Source: an uncultured Desulfovibrio sp. (GTDB lineage: Bacteria; Desulfobacterota; Desulfovibrionia; Desulfovibrionales; Desulfovibrionaceae). From it: a stretch of 38,780 nucleotides of DNA. A model generated the notes under the pieces. The model ran no database searches. It worked only from the letters and a program-made list of their open reading frames with translations, and had not been told where the DNA came from. A program made the position numbers and the translations under genes. The DNA is taken from contig CACZQM010000177.1 in the NCBI GenBank assembly GCA_902783285.1, positions 1 through 38,780 on the forward strand, given 5' to 3'. Positions 15,973-23,818 of this stretch are shown here, piece after piece. Every line of letters begins with the position of its first letter. The stretch's first letter is position 1.

Positions 15973-16099
15973 GCGGCGCCGGTGGGCGCCCTGCTCCGGC
16001 ACCTGGCAGCGAGGCCCGTTCTGCCGGATCCTTGCACCCAGGAAGAACAGCATGGCGCCTTCCCCCTCCTGCCGGTCGCAATGGCCGGAGCAGGGAACG

Positions 16100-16570
16100 C
16101 TATGCCTTTGCGCTTGCCAGGGCCTTCTCCATTTTCGCCCTGGCTGGCCCGTACTTGTCCAGAAGACGGACGCGGACATCTTCGGGAAGCCTGCCCAGGC
16201 GGTCAGGGTCTGTGTTGTGGAGCAGGTCTGCCAGCTTGACAGCCATGGCTTCCCTGCAGCCTGAAGCAATGATGCCGTCGATGTATTCCGGATAGGGAAC
16301 CCCTTTCCTGTGCGTGAGGAGCCTGACCTCTCCGCATACCTTGGGACCGAAGCGCGTTTCCACTTCCTCGAAGGTCGCCTTCCCGTCCTCGACGGCATCG
16401 TGAAGAAGGGCGGCTATGCAGGCGGAGCCGTCCAGCCTGAGTTCCTCCACCATTTCCCTGGTCCTGAGGAAGACGGCGACCGGATGGGTCCAGTACGGCA
16501 CGCCGTTCTTGTCCGCATCCCCCTCGCAACGCACGGCCAGGAATTCCATGGCCTCCATAAGGCTGTCCAT
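16100..16570 (-). CDS. Small HD-domain hydrolase, (p)ppGpp-hydrolase-like
   Basis: The 156-residue protein (ATG 16570 after GGGAGG) is a stand-alone HD domain of the RelA/SpoT hydrolase type: His29 in THPVAV, LLHDAVED (H57, D58, E61, D62) and VKLADLLHN (D115, N119). The spacing matches the metal and catalytic residues of Mesh1 and other small alarmone hydrolases. There is no synthetase, TGS or ACT domain. Such enzymes remove pyrophosphate from (p)ppGpp or act on related nucleotides such as NADPH in Mesh1. It is convergent with the FAH gene. Hydrolase fold is well supported; alarmone specificity is inferred from the motif spacing. Confidence 0.8.
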   Translation of the reverse strand: MDSLMEAMEFLAVRCEGDADKNGVPYWTHPVAVFLRTREMVEELRLDGSACIAALLHDAVEDGKATFEEVETRFGPKVCGEVRLLTHRKGVPYPEYIDGIIASGCREAMAVKLADLLHNTDPDRLGRLPEDVRVRLLDKYGPARAKMEKALASAKA

Positions 16571-16594
16571 CGTGACCTCCCTGTACGATCCGAA

Positions 16595-16624
16595 ATGATC
16601 CTGGTCAGAGCTTGTTGCTGTCAA
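16595..16624 (-). promoter_or_regulatory. Possible promoter of the small HD hydrolase gene
   Basis: On the minus strand, TTGACA (16619-16624) is followed after 18 bases by GATCAT (16595-16600). The -35 is perfect; the -10 is weak. The start codon is 25 bases downstream. Confidence 0.4.
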
Positions 16625-16643
16625 CAAAAAATTGACATGTCCA

Positions 16644-16718
16644 TATCTGTTTATCGGATAAAAATATCATGTGATGCGCTGTTATTTTCCGAACTATCCA
16701 TATATTTTTATCTGTTTA
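16644..16718. repeat. AT-rich spacer with a 10-bp direct repeat and an operator-like palindrome
   Basis: TATCTGTTTA occurs at 16644-16653 and again at 16709-16718, 65 bases apart. The first copy runs into the inverted repeat TTTATC-G-GATAAA (16650-16662). The area is much more AT-rich than the surroundings and lies upstream of the HD hydrolase gene and downstream of the RND gene. It could bind a regulator, but none is identified. Confidence 0.45.
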
Positions 16719-16805
16719 ATAGATGATTACATGGTCGCGCATAAAGGTCCTGCCTGCCATGCGATCCAGAGTCAGATCTTGTCCGCGGGAGCATCTCCCA
16801 GGCGT

Positions 16806-19800
16806 TCATGACCCTTTGCAGGGCTCCCGCACGCCGAAGGCCAGTGCGTAACCGACGGGGATGACGATGAGCGTCAGCAGCGTGGCTGCAAGAAGGCCGA
16901 AGACGATGGTGGCGGCCATGGCGTCGAAAAACACGTCGAAAAGCAAGGGCAGGATGCCCAGCACAGTGGTCCCGGCAGCCATGGTCACCGGCCTGAGCCT
17001 GCTCACGGAAGCCTCCACCAGCGCCGCATAGGGCGGCCTGCCCTTTTTCCGTTCCAGGCCGATCTGGTCGAGGAGCACGATGGAGTTTTTGAGCAGCATG
17101 CCCGTGAGCCCGAGGAATCCCAGTATGGCCATGAAGCCGAAGGATTTGCCCGTGACCAGCAGTCCGGCGACGACGCCGATGAGCGCGAAGGGTATGGCGC
17201 AGAAGGCCAGGACCGGCTCGCGCAGGGTCCTGAACAGGCTCATGAGCATGAGGAACATGAGCAGCATGAAGAAGGGGAAGGTGGCGCGCACGCCTTCCAG
17301 GGCATCTTCCTTCTGTTCGTATTCCCCGGCCCATTCCATGGTGTAAAGCGGCGGGAGATGGATGGATCCGATCTTCTCTTTGATCTCGTCCCTGAGCTGC
17401 GCGGCGTTGACGCCCCATTCGCTGCACTGCGCGGTGATGGTCGGGATGCGGTCCCTGTGCCAGATCTGCGGTGCCACCCAGACGGTTTCAAAACCGTCTG
17501 TGACGGCCTCCAGGGGCAGGTTCCTGCCGGCGGCGTTCCAGACCTGCACGCTGGACAGCTGGCTGAAGGAGCGTTCTTCCCTGACCGGGCGCGAGATGAT
17601 GGGGATGAGCTCGTCGCCTTCGCGGAAGGCCCCGCAGGCGACGCCGCTGAAGTTCCATTGCAGGGATTGGGCGAGGTCTTTGCGCGTGATGCCCGAGCTG
17701 CGCCCCTTGAGCTCCGAATAGAGGATGCGGCTCGTCTTGACGGGCGGCCGCCAGTCATCGCGTATGTGCCGGGCATGGCCGCTCTGTCGCATGATCTCCT
17801 TGGCCTGCGCGGCCAGCTCCCGCAGGACATCGCTGTCCGGTCCGGAAAAGCGCACCGCCACCTTGGAAGGGATGCAGATGACGTCGCTGAAGCGCAGCAC
17901 CATGGCATCCGCGCTGGGAAAGTTCCTGGCGAGGAACGCTTCGATCTGCGGCGTGAGCGTGTCGATGTCCTCCACGCTGTCCGTCTCCATGACCAGCTGC
18001 CCGTAGTCAGGGGAGGGGCTGGTGACATCGTAGCTGAACAGGAAGCGCAGGCTGCCTGCGCCCACGAACTCCGTCACGTTCCGGATGCCCGGGAGCTTGC
18101 TGACATAGGCGGCTATCTGCCTCACGTCGCCCGCGGTCTCGTCGATGTGGCTGGCGGAGTTGCGCCAGTAATCGATGTAGAATTTCGTCCTGGCGGAATC
18201 GGGGAAGAAGGACTGCGGGACGGACAGGAAGCCTGCGGCAGAGACCGCAAGCGCGGCAAACAGGGCGCCCATGGTCAGGGTGCGGTGGCGCAGGCAGGCC
18301 GCGAGCAGGCACCGGTAGGCCCTGTATACCGCCCCACCGTAGATCTGGCCGGATCCCTGCGGTTGCGGTCTGATGAGGAAGAGGCAGAGCAGGGGCGTGA
18401 AGGTCAGCGCCATGATCCAGCTCAGAAGGAGCGAGATGGCGATGACGGAGAACAGGGACCGGCAGAATTCGCCGACGTTGCCGGTGTTCAGCCCGATGGA
18501 GCCGAAGGCCAGGATGGCGACCAGGGTCGCTCCCAGAAGGGGCCAGGCCGTTTCGCGGGCGATCTCGGAAAGCGCCGCTTCGGGCCGCGCGCCCGCCGCG
18601 GTCTTGACGAGGTATCCGTCAGCGATGACGATGGCGTTGTCGACGAGCATGCCCAGGGCAAGGATGAGCGTGCCCAGCGAGACCATGTGCAGGTCGATGC
18701 CTGCGGCGTGCATGCAGATGAAGGTGCCCAGGATGGTGAGCAGCAGCGTCGCCCCGATGGCTATGCCCGAGCGCAGCCCCATGGTCAGCAGGAGGACGGC
18801 GATGACGATGCCCACGGATTCCACGAGATTGGCCATGAAGGTCTTGATGGAACGCCTGACATCGTCGGACTGGTAGTTGACAAAGCCAACGGTCATGCCC
18901 CCGGGGAGGGAGCTGCGCATTTCTTCCAGCCGCTTCTGGATGGCGTTCCCCAGGGACACGACATTGGCGCCTTCCACGGCGGAGATGCCGATGCCTATGG
19001 CGGGCTCGCCGTTGAAGCGCATGATCTGGCTTGCCGGCTCCGCATGCCCGCGGCTGACCCTGGCGATGTCGCCAAGGCGCAGGAGCGTGCCCGGGCTGCC
19101 CGTGATGATCAGGTCGCGGATGTCGTCCAGGCTGTCTATGGAGCCGGAGACCATGAGGCTGGCATACTCATCCGCTATGTGCACAGATCCTGCGTCCGCC
19201 TGGGCATTGCTGCTTTCCAGCGTCTGGAATATCTGCTGCTGCGTGATGCCGAGCCCGGCCAGCCGGGCGCGGTCGAATTCCACGTAGATGGCCTTTTCCT
19301 GGACGCCCCAGAATTCCACGCGGGCGACGCCGCTGACCAGCAGCAGCTGCTTTTTGATAAGGTCCGCCTGGGCTTTAAGTTCGTCGATGCCGTATCCTTT
19401 GCCGGAGATCGCAAGGAACATGCCATAGACGTCGCCGTAATCATCCCCTACGCGCATGCCTGCGACGCCCGCAGGCAGGCGGGGGCGTATGTCGGCGGTC
19501 TTCCGCCGCAGTTCGTCCCAGATCTGGGGCAGTTCCGCGGAATCGACCTCGGGGCGTATGTAAACGTTGATGAGCGAGAACCCGTTGCGGCTGACCGAGG
19601 TCAGGTAGTCCACCTGGGCCATTTTCTGGATCTCTTCCTCGATCTTCTCGGTCACTTCCCGCTCGACCTGGCGGGAAGCGGCCCCCGGGTACAGCGTCGT
19701 CACCGTGGCCCGTTTTATCTTGAAGGGCGGGCTTTCCAGCTTGCCCATGCCCTGGTAGGAGGCGATGCCCCCCAGGAGCACGGCCAGCATGAGCACCCAA

Positions 19801-19841
19801 AAGAGCGCCTTGTGCTGCAAGGCATATTCAACGATCTTCAT
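16806..19841 (-). CDS. RND-family efflux pump, inner-membrane subunit
   Basis: The 1011-residue protein has the RND layout: an N-terminal helix, a large periplasmic loop, a helix bundle with LILALGMLVDNAIVIAD (proton-relay aspartate), a second helix near residue 525, a second periplasmic loop and a C-terminal bundle with LKNSIVLLDQI (relay lysine). Length fits HAE-1/AcrB-type pumps. The pumps export drugs or other amphiphiles with a periplasmic adaptor and an outer-membrane channel. ATG 19841 was chosen because GGGAG lies upstream and the sequence then starts MKIVEYALQHKALFW, typical of the family. Neither adaptor nor channel gene is adjacent. The substrate is unknown. Confidence 0.93.
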   Translation of the reverse strand: MKIVEYALQHKALFWVLMLAVLLGGIASYQGMGKLESPPFKIKRATVTTLYPGAASRQVEREVTEKIEEEIQKMAQVDYLTSVSRNGFSLINVYIRPEVDSAELPQIWDELRRKTADIRPRLPAGVAGMRVGDDYGDVYGMFLAISGKGYGIDELKAQADLIKKQLLLVSGVARVEFWGVQEKAIYVEFDRARLAGLGITQQQIFQTLESSNAQADAGSVHIADEYASLMVSGSIDSLDDIRDLIITGSPGTLLRLGDIARVSRGHAEPASQIMRFNGEPAIGIGISAVEGANVVSLGNAIQKRLEEMRSSLPGGMTVGFVNYQSDDVRRSIKTFMANLVESVGIVIAVLLLTMGLRSGIAIGATLLLTILGTFICMHAAGIDLHMVSLGTLILALGMLVDNAIVIADGYLVKTAAGARPEAALSEIARETAWPLLGATLVAILAFGSIGLNTGNVGEFCRSLFSVIAISLLLSWIMALTFTPLLCLFLIRPQPQGSGQIYGGAVYRAYRCLLAACLRHRTLTMGALFAALAVSAAGFLSVPQSFFPDSARTKFYIDYWRNSASHIDETAGDVRQIAAYVSKLPGIRNVTEFVGAGSLRFLFSYDVTSPSPDYGQLVMETDSVEDIDTLTPQIEAFLARNFPSADAMVLRFSDVICIPSKVAVRFSGPDSDVLRELAAQAKEIMRQSGHARHIRDDWRPPVKTSRILYSELKGRSSGITRKDLAQSLQWNFSGVACGAFREGDELIPIISRPVREERSFSQLSSVQVWNAAGRNLPLEAVTDGFETVWVAPQIWHRDRIPTITAQCSEWGVNAAQLRDEIKEKIGSIHLPPLYTMEWAGEYEQKEDALEGVRATFPFFMLLMFLMLMSLFRTLREPVLAFCAIPFALIGVVAGLLVTGKSFGFMAILGFLGLTGMLLKNSIVLLDQIGLERKKGRPPYAALVEASVSRLRPVTMAAGTTVLGILPLLFDVFFDAMAATIVFGLLAATLLTLIVIPVGYALAFGVREPCKGS

Positions 19842-19932
19842 GCAGGGACTCCCGGTCAGCGGCAGGCAAAGGACCTCCCTGCCGGCATGTCCATCCGGAA
19901 GGGGCTTCCAGCCCTGCGGCTTTCCGGGGGGC

Positions 19933-19962
19933 ATATTAACGCCGGAAGGCGTCGTTCGGCAA
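19933..19962 (-). promoter_or_regulatory. Likely promoter of the RND gene
   Basis: On the minus strand, TTGCCG (19957-19962), 18 bases, TAATAT (19933-19938); with 17 bases the -10 reads TTAATA. It lies about 92 bases before the start codon. Confidence 0.5.
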
Positions 19963-20006
19963 GCCTTGGCGAAAAGCTACGCCGGAGGGGGGCAAATGTC
20001 CTTGCA

Positions 20007-20023
20007 CGGCAGGCTGCCTGCCG
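20007..20023. repeat. Inverted repeat downstream of the three-gene cassette
   Basis: CGGCAGG (20007-20013) / CCTGCCG (20017-20023) with a 3-base loop. There is no T-run on either side, so it is at best a weak transcription end for the cassette. Confidence 0.3.
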
Positions 20024-20079
20024 CCTGCAAGGAAGATGCGGCAAGCAGGAAAGGGGCGCCAGGATCTGCCGGGCCGCCG

Positions 20080-20424
20080 TCAGGGGAACAGGACGAGCCC
20101 TGCCAGGTAGCTGGCGCCGTTGGTCAGCAACAGCGTTTTGAAGAGCTTTCTGCCATCGGCGTCGAAGACGCAGAGGCAGAGCATCCATTCCAGGCAGACC
20201 ACGGCGGCCTCGCAGCAAAGGGCGAAGGCGCCGCGGTTGCTCTGGTAGGCGCACTGGACGGCAAATCCGTTCAGCAGCAGATTCGTCATGGCATTCACGG
20301 CGGCGAACCACAGCAGCTGGCGGGGGCGCCGGAACCCGCAGGCGAAGAAGAGCGGCGTTTCGATGAGCACGGTGAGGACCATGGGCAGGAACATGCCCGG
20401 CAGCATGGCGGACACCTCAGGCAT
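20080..20424 (-). CDS. Small four-helix membrane protein, third gene of the cassette
   Basis: The 114-residue protein is nearly all hydrophobic, with about four membrane segments. Notable features are two acidic residues within hydrophobic segments (VLIETPLFF and CLEWMLCL), a short basic loop FRRPRQ, and the sequence NAMTNLLLN. ATG 20424 overlaps the stop of the transporter gene by eight bases (ATGCCTGA), so it is translationally coupled. I do not recognise a named family. Buried glutamates and the tight coupling suggest it works in the membrane with the MFS-like protein, perhaps as an accessory subunit; this is inference. Confidence 0.72.
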   Translation of the reverse strand: MPEVSAMLPGMFLPMVLTVLIETPLFFACGFRRPRQLLWFAAVNAMTNLLLNGFAVQCAYQSNRGAFALCCEAAVVCLEWMLCLCVFDADGRKLFKTLLLTNGASYLAGLVLFP

Positions 20425-21448
20425 GGTCTGCCCCGCCGTAGCCCAGGCGTGCCCGTTCCGCCCCTCCATGCCTGGCATAGAGCAGGCCGGCAAGGAAGAG
20501 CAGCATGAACTGCGCCGCCACCATGCCGGGCATGGGGAAGAAAGATCCCTGCCTGAAGAACGCCCCCGGCAGCAGGCATCCGGCGGCCATGCCGGACACC
20601 ATGCCCGGATGCGCCGGGAAGCACCAGTGCGCCAGCCGCAGCGTCAGCGGCATGGTCATGTTGAAGGCGAAGGCCAGCAGCAGGGCGGAAGCCAGACCGC
20701 GCAGCTGCAGCGCCGCAAAGCTGATGAGGAAGACGGCAAGGACGGTGTTCCTGTAGCCGGCCTTGTCGCAGAAAAGCCCGCCCAGGCATTTGCCGGCGGC
20801 AAACACGCAGGCAAAGAGCAGGGCGTGTCCCGCAACGGAGCCGCCCCCGCCGAAGCCGCGCAGGACGACGCCGCCCATGAGCAGCGCCGCGCAGCAGAAC
20901 AAGGGCAGTTGTGGGGCATGGGGCATCCCTGCGGCCGAAGGGTCCGGGGGCATGGCTTCCCCGGGGGCTGCCCGGTGCAGCGCAACGGCGGATCCGGCGG
21001 CGCAGGCTGCGCACGCGGCAAGGAAGGGCAGCGCTGGGACCATGCCGCCCAGTCCCAGGGCAAGCCCCACGGCGCCGCCGGAAACGAAAAGGCCGGGCTC
21101 AAAAAACGCCCCGGACCGGACGAGCACGCATCGCCCGCCGGCAGCATGGAAGACGCAGTTGCCCAGCCCCAGCAGCGCGGCCTGGGCCGCAGGACCGAGG
21201 GCCGGCACGCAGCCCAGCCCCAGCAGGAAGGGGGATGCCGCCAGCGTCCGGACCGTCCATGCGGGGCGCTCGTCCAGGGCCAGCCCTGCCGCCCATTGCC
21301 CGCCGAAGGCGATGGCATTGTACATGGCGAAAAAGAAGGCGGCGCGCTCCCATTGGGGCTCCCGCAGGGCGTAGTCCATCATGGCCGCGGCACAGGTCCC
21401 GTCCACGGCCAGGTGGAAGAGCGTGAGCAGCGCGGCCAGGAGCCTCAT
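20417..21448 (-). CDS. MFS-like polytopic membrane protein, second gene of the cassette
   Basis: The 343-residue protein has roughly ten to eleven membrane segments. It begins MRLLAALLTLFHLAVDG and has conserved-looking polar spots within the membrane: HLAVDGTCAAAM, MYNAIAFGGQ, GLGNCVFHAAGG and LLPGAFFRQG. The first half resembles MFS transporters of the fosmidomycin-resistance sort, but it is shorter than the usual 380-420 residues, so one or two helices may be missing. Its ATG overlaps the stop of the secreted-protein gene (ATGA at 21448-21445) and its end overlaps the next gene. Transport function is likely; substrate is unknown. Confidence 0.72.
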   Translation of the reverse strand: MRLLAALLTLFHLAVDGTCAAAMMDYALREPQWERAAFFFAMYNAIAFGGQWAAGLALDERPAWTVRTLAASPFLLGLGCVPALGPAAQAALLGLGNCVFHAAGGRCVLVRSGAFFEPGLFVSGGAVGLALGLGGMVPALPFLAACAACAAGSAVALHRAAPGEAMPPDPSAAGMPHAPQLPLFCCAALLMGGVVLRGFGGGGSVAGHALLFACVFAAGKCLGGLFCDKAGYRNTVLAVFLISFAALQLRGLASALLLAFAFNMTMPLTLRLAHWCFPAHPGMVSGMAAGCLLPGAFFRQGSFFPMPGMVAAQFMLLFLAGLLYARHGGAERARLGYGGADHA

Positions 21449-22053
21449 TTCGTCCTGGCCGGCCAGGGCTTCAGCCACGTCTCAGGGATGCCGCCGGGAT
21501 CATGGGCGGACTGCCCGCCCACATCTGCGGGGAGCATGGCCCCTCCCTTCTTCTCCAGCACGGCGGAATGGCTGCACTGGAACCTTGGACCCTGCTCATC
21601 TACAAAGAGGTACGCCGTGCTGCCCGCAGGGATCGGCAACGGCCCCTTTTTCCTGACCGTTCCCTTCTGGTAGCGGTGGAGCTTGACCTCGGCATCCAGG
21701 GAGAAGACGGCTTTTTCCCCGTCCGTCAAAGCATCTGCGGGGATGGGGATGAGGAACCTGGAAGCGAGGGGCGCTTCGTTGTGGACGTAGCATCTCCATG
21801 CCTTCACGGGCTCTGTGCGGGCAGACAAGGCCACGCTCATGTTGCACGGGCCCGGGACGGTCACGGTGAAGCAGGGGACGGGCGTCCCCTGGGCATTGGC
21901 GCGGGGGACCATGGCAAAGCCCGGCTCGACGCTGACATCGCTGCTGAAGGGTTCGGCCAGGACATAGCGCGGGGGCGGCGGCAGGAGGTCTGCCGCCGCG
22001 GGCACGGCCGCGGCCATGCAGCATATCGCCATGAGCAAAGAGAAGATCTTCAT
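21445..22053 (-). CDS. Secreted protein of unknown function, first gene of the cassette
   Basis: The 202-residue protein has a clear signal peptide (about 1-21, ending AAAVPAAA) and a mature start DLLPPPPRYVL. The body (about 40-165) looks like a beta-rich domain with FTVTVPGPCNMSVALSA, a WRCYVHN and a FQCSHSAVL segment; three cysteines are in the mature part. No lipobox is present, so it is periplasmic or exported. ATG 22053 follows GGAGGAACG. It is the first gene of three that overlap by 4 and 8 bases, with an MFS-like transporter and a small membrane protein. I do not recognise the family. A periplasmic binding or maturation partner of the transporter is one possibility. Confidence 0.7.
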   Translation of the reverse strand: MKIFSLLMAICCMAAAVPAAADLLPPPPRYVLAEPFSSDVSVEPGFAMVPRANAQGTPVPCFTVTVPGPCNMSVALSARTEPVKAWRCYVHNEAPLASRFLIPIPADALTDGEKAVFSLDAEVKLHRYQKGTVRKKGPLPIPAGSTAYLFVDEQGPRFQCSHSAVLEKKGGAMLPADVGGQSAHDPGGIPETWLKPWPARTK

Positions 22054-22108
22054 CGTTCCTCCGGGCAAGGGAGCCATGTTGCAGGCGGACGGGATGTCCG
22101 CTGCCTGC

Positions 22109-22137
22109 ATCCTATCCCGTATGCCGGAGATTTTCCA
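22109..22137 (-). promoter_or_regulatory. Possible promoter of the three-gene cassette
   Basis: On the minus strand, TGGAAA (22132-22137), 17 bases, TAGGAT (22109-22114). Each hexamer matches consensus at four positions. It lies about 55 bases before the start codon. Confidence 0.35.
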
Positions 22138-22235
22138 GTGTTTCCCTGCACGTTCCCGCCTTGCCGCGCCGCATCGCCTTTGCCTGGGGACCGCCAGGCC
22201 GGCAGCTGTGCGGGGCGTGGGGCGCACCGCCATGA

Positions 22236-22264
22236 TTGACGGGCGGCGGCGGCAGGGATAAAAG
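22236..22264 (+). promoter_or_regulatory. Possible promoter of serS
   Basis: TTGACG (22236-22241), 17 bases, TAAAAG (22259-22264), about 58 bases before the start codon. Confidence 0.45.
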
Positions 22265-22322
22265 ATTTTCTTGCGTCCACCATAGGTGCCGCACACTTCA
22301 ACGATCCAAGGAATTTTTGCCC

Positions 22323-23609
22323 ATGCTTGATCTCAAGTTGCTGCAGAAGCAGCCGGAAGTGGTCGCCAAGGCCCTTGCCGACCGCCATTCCAGCGTATCC
22401 ATCGAGGAATTTCAGGAACTGGACGCCAGGCGCCGCGCCGCCCTTACGGAAGTGGAAACGCTCAAGGCGCAGCTCAAGAAGGAATCCGGCGACGTCGCCA
22501 GGCTGAAGCGCGCCGGGCAGGACGCCTCCGGACTCGTGGCGAAGCTGGGGCTGCTTTCGGACCGCATCAAGGAGCTCGACCAGAAGGCCGACGACATCAA
22601 GGAGCAGCTTTACCAGTGGATGCTGCGCGTCCCCAACATCCCGGACGCTTCCGTGCCCGTGGGGCTCGACGAGAACGACAACCCCGAGCTGCACCGCTGG
22701 GGGACGCCGCGCGAGTTCGGCTTCGCCCCCAAGCAGCACTTCGAGGTGGGCGCGGCCGCAGCCGGGCTGGACTTCGAACGCGGGGCCAAGCTCGCCGGAT
22801 CGCGCTTCTGCGTTTCGCGCGGCGTGTTCGCGCGGCTGGAACGGGCGCTGATGAATTTCTACCTGGACACGCAGACCACGGAATTCGGGGCCACGGAGAT
22901 CCTGCCCCCGTTCATGGTCAACCGCGCCACCATGCAGGGCACGGGGCAGCTGCCCAAGTTCGAGGAAGACCTCTTTAAAATGCCGGAGTGGGACTACTAC
23001 CTCATCCCCACGGCGGAAGTGCCCGTGACCAACCTGCACGCCGGAGAGATCCTCGAAGAAGACCAGCTGCCGCTGCGCTACACCGCCGGCACGCCCTGCT
23101 TCCGCTCTGAAGCCGGCTCCGCCGGCAAGGACGTGCGCGGGCTGATCCGCCAGCACCAGTTCATCAAGGTGGAGATGGTGCGCTTCGCCCATCCCGGCAA
23201 GTCCTGGGAGGAGCTGGAAAACATGCGCCGTTGCGCGGAGATCCTGCTGGAGAAGCTGGAGCTGCCCTACCGCACGATCACGCTCTGCACCGGCGACATG
23301 GGATTCGGCTCGGCCAAGACCTACGACGTGGAAGTCTGGCTGCCGGGGCAGAACACCTACAGGGAGATCTCTTCCTGCTCCAACTGCGTCGACTTCCAGG
23401 CCCGCCGCGCCAACATACGCTTCCGTCCGAAGGGCGGCGGCAAGCCGGAGTTCGTGCATACGCTCAACGGTTCCGGCCTGCCCACGGGGCGCTCCCTGGT
23501 CGCCGTCATCGAGAATTACCAGCAGGAAGACGGCTCCATCGTCATCCCGGCCGTGCTCCGTCCGTACATGGGCGGGCTGGACGTCATCCGTCCGGATGCG
23601 GTCAGATAG
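22323..23609 (+). CDS. serS: Serine--tRNA ligase
   Basis: The 428-residue class II synthetase has the N-terminal helical arm (about 1-110), which grips the long variable arm of tRNA-Ser, and a catalytic core with [27 protein letters not shown], the motif 2 region [23 protein letters not shown] (shortened here to its key residues R, E and H), and motif 3 [20 protein letters not shown]. It charges tRNA-Ser, and tRNA-Sec where present. ATG 22323 follows AAGGAA, and the sequence then begins MLDLKLLQ as in other SerRS. A hairpin terminator follows. Confidence 0.97.
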   Translation: MLDLKLLQKQPEVVAKALADRHSSVSIEEFQELDARRRAALTEVETLKAQLKKESGDVARLKRAGQDASGLVAKLGLLSDRIKELDQKADDIKEQLYQWMLRVPNIPDASVPVGLDENDNPELHRWGTPREFGFAPKQHFEVGAAAAGLDFERGAKLAGSRFCVSRGVFARLERALMNFYLDTQTTEFGATEILPPFMVNRATMQGTGQLPKFEEDLFKMPEWDYYLIPTAEVPVTNLHAGEILEEDQLPLRYTAGTPCFRSEAGSAGKDVRGLIRQHQFIKVEMVRFAHPGKSWEELENMRRCAEILLEKLELPYRTITLCTGDMGFGSAKTYDVEVWLPGQNTYREISSCSNCVDFQARRANIRFRPKGGGKPEFVHTLNGSGLPTGRSLVAVIENYQQEDGSIVIPAVLRPYMGGLDVIRPDAVR

Positions 23610-23633
23610 GGCCTGGCCATCAAGGAAACCACG

Positions 23634-23660
23634 AAGGCGCGGCCATGCCGCGCCTTTCTC
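23634..23660 (+). terminator. Terminator after serS
   Basis: A 10-bp perfect stem AAGGCGCGGC / GCCGCGCCTT with loop CAT is followed by a short TTCTC run. Confidence 0.65.
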
Positions 23661-23818
23661 GTTGGCCATGGCAGGCGGCATCGCCTGCAGGCAAGAGGGA
23701 CCGGATCCGCTCCGCCTGCCGCGCAGATCCCCGGATATGGACAACGCCGGCGTGTTCTGCCATGCTTCCCAAGGATGCGTGCCTGCCTGCACGCCCACCC
23801 GAACGCAAGGAGCGCTGC

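Noticed and set aside
17011-17020. GCCTCCACCA, identical to the last ten bases of the tmRNA gene, as an attachment-site copy ending an island
   Set aside because: It lies within the coding sequence of the RND pump, in a segment constrained by its protein. Ten bases can match by chance, and there is no integrase gene between the copies.
17358-20141. A long plus-strand open frame (over 900 codons) opposite the RND gene
   Set aside because: High GC leaves few stops on the opposite strand. Its translation is low-complexity, and the minus strand encodes an unmistakable RND protein.
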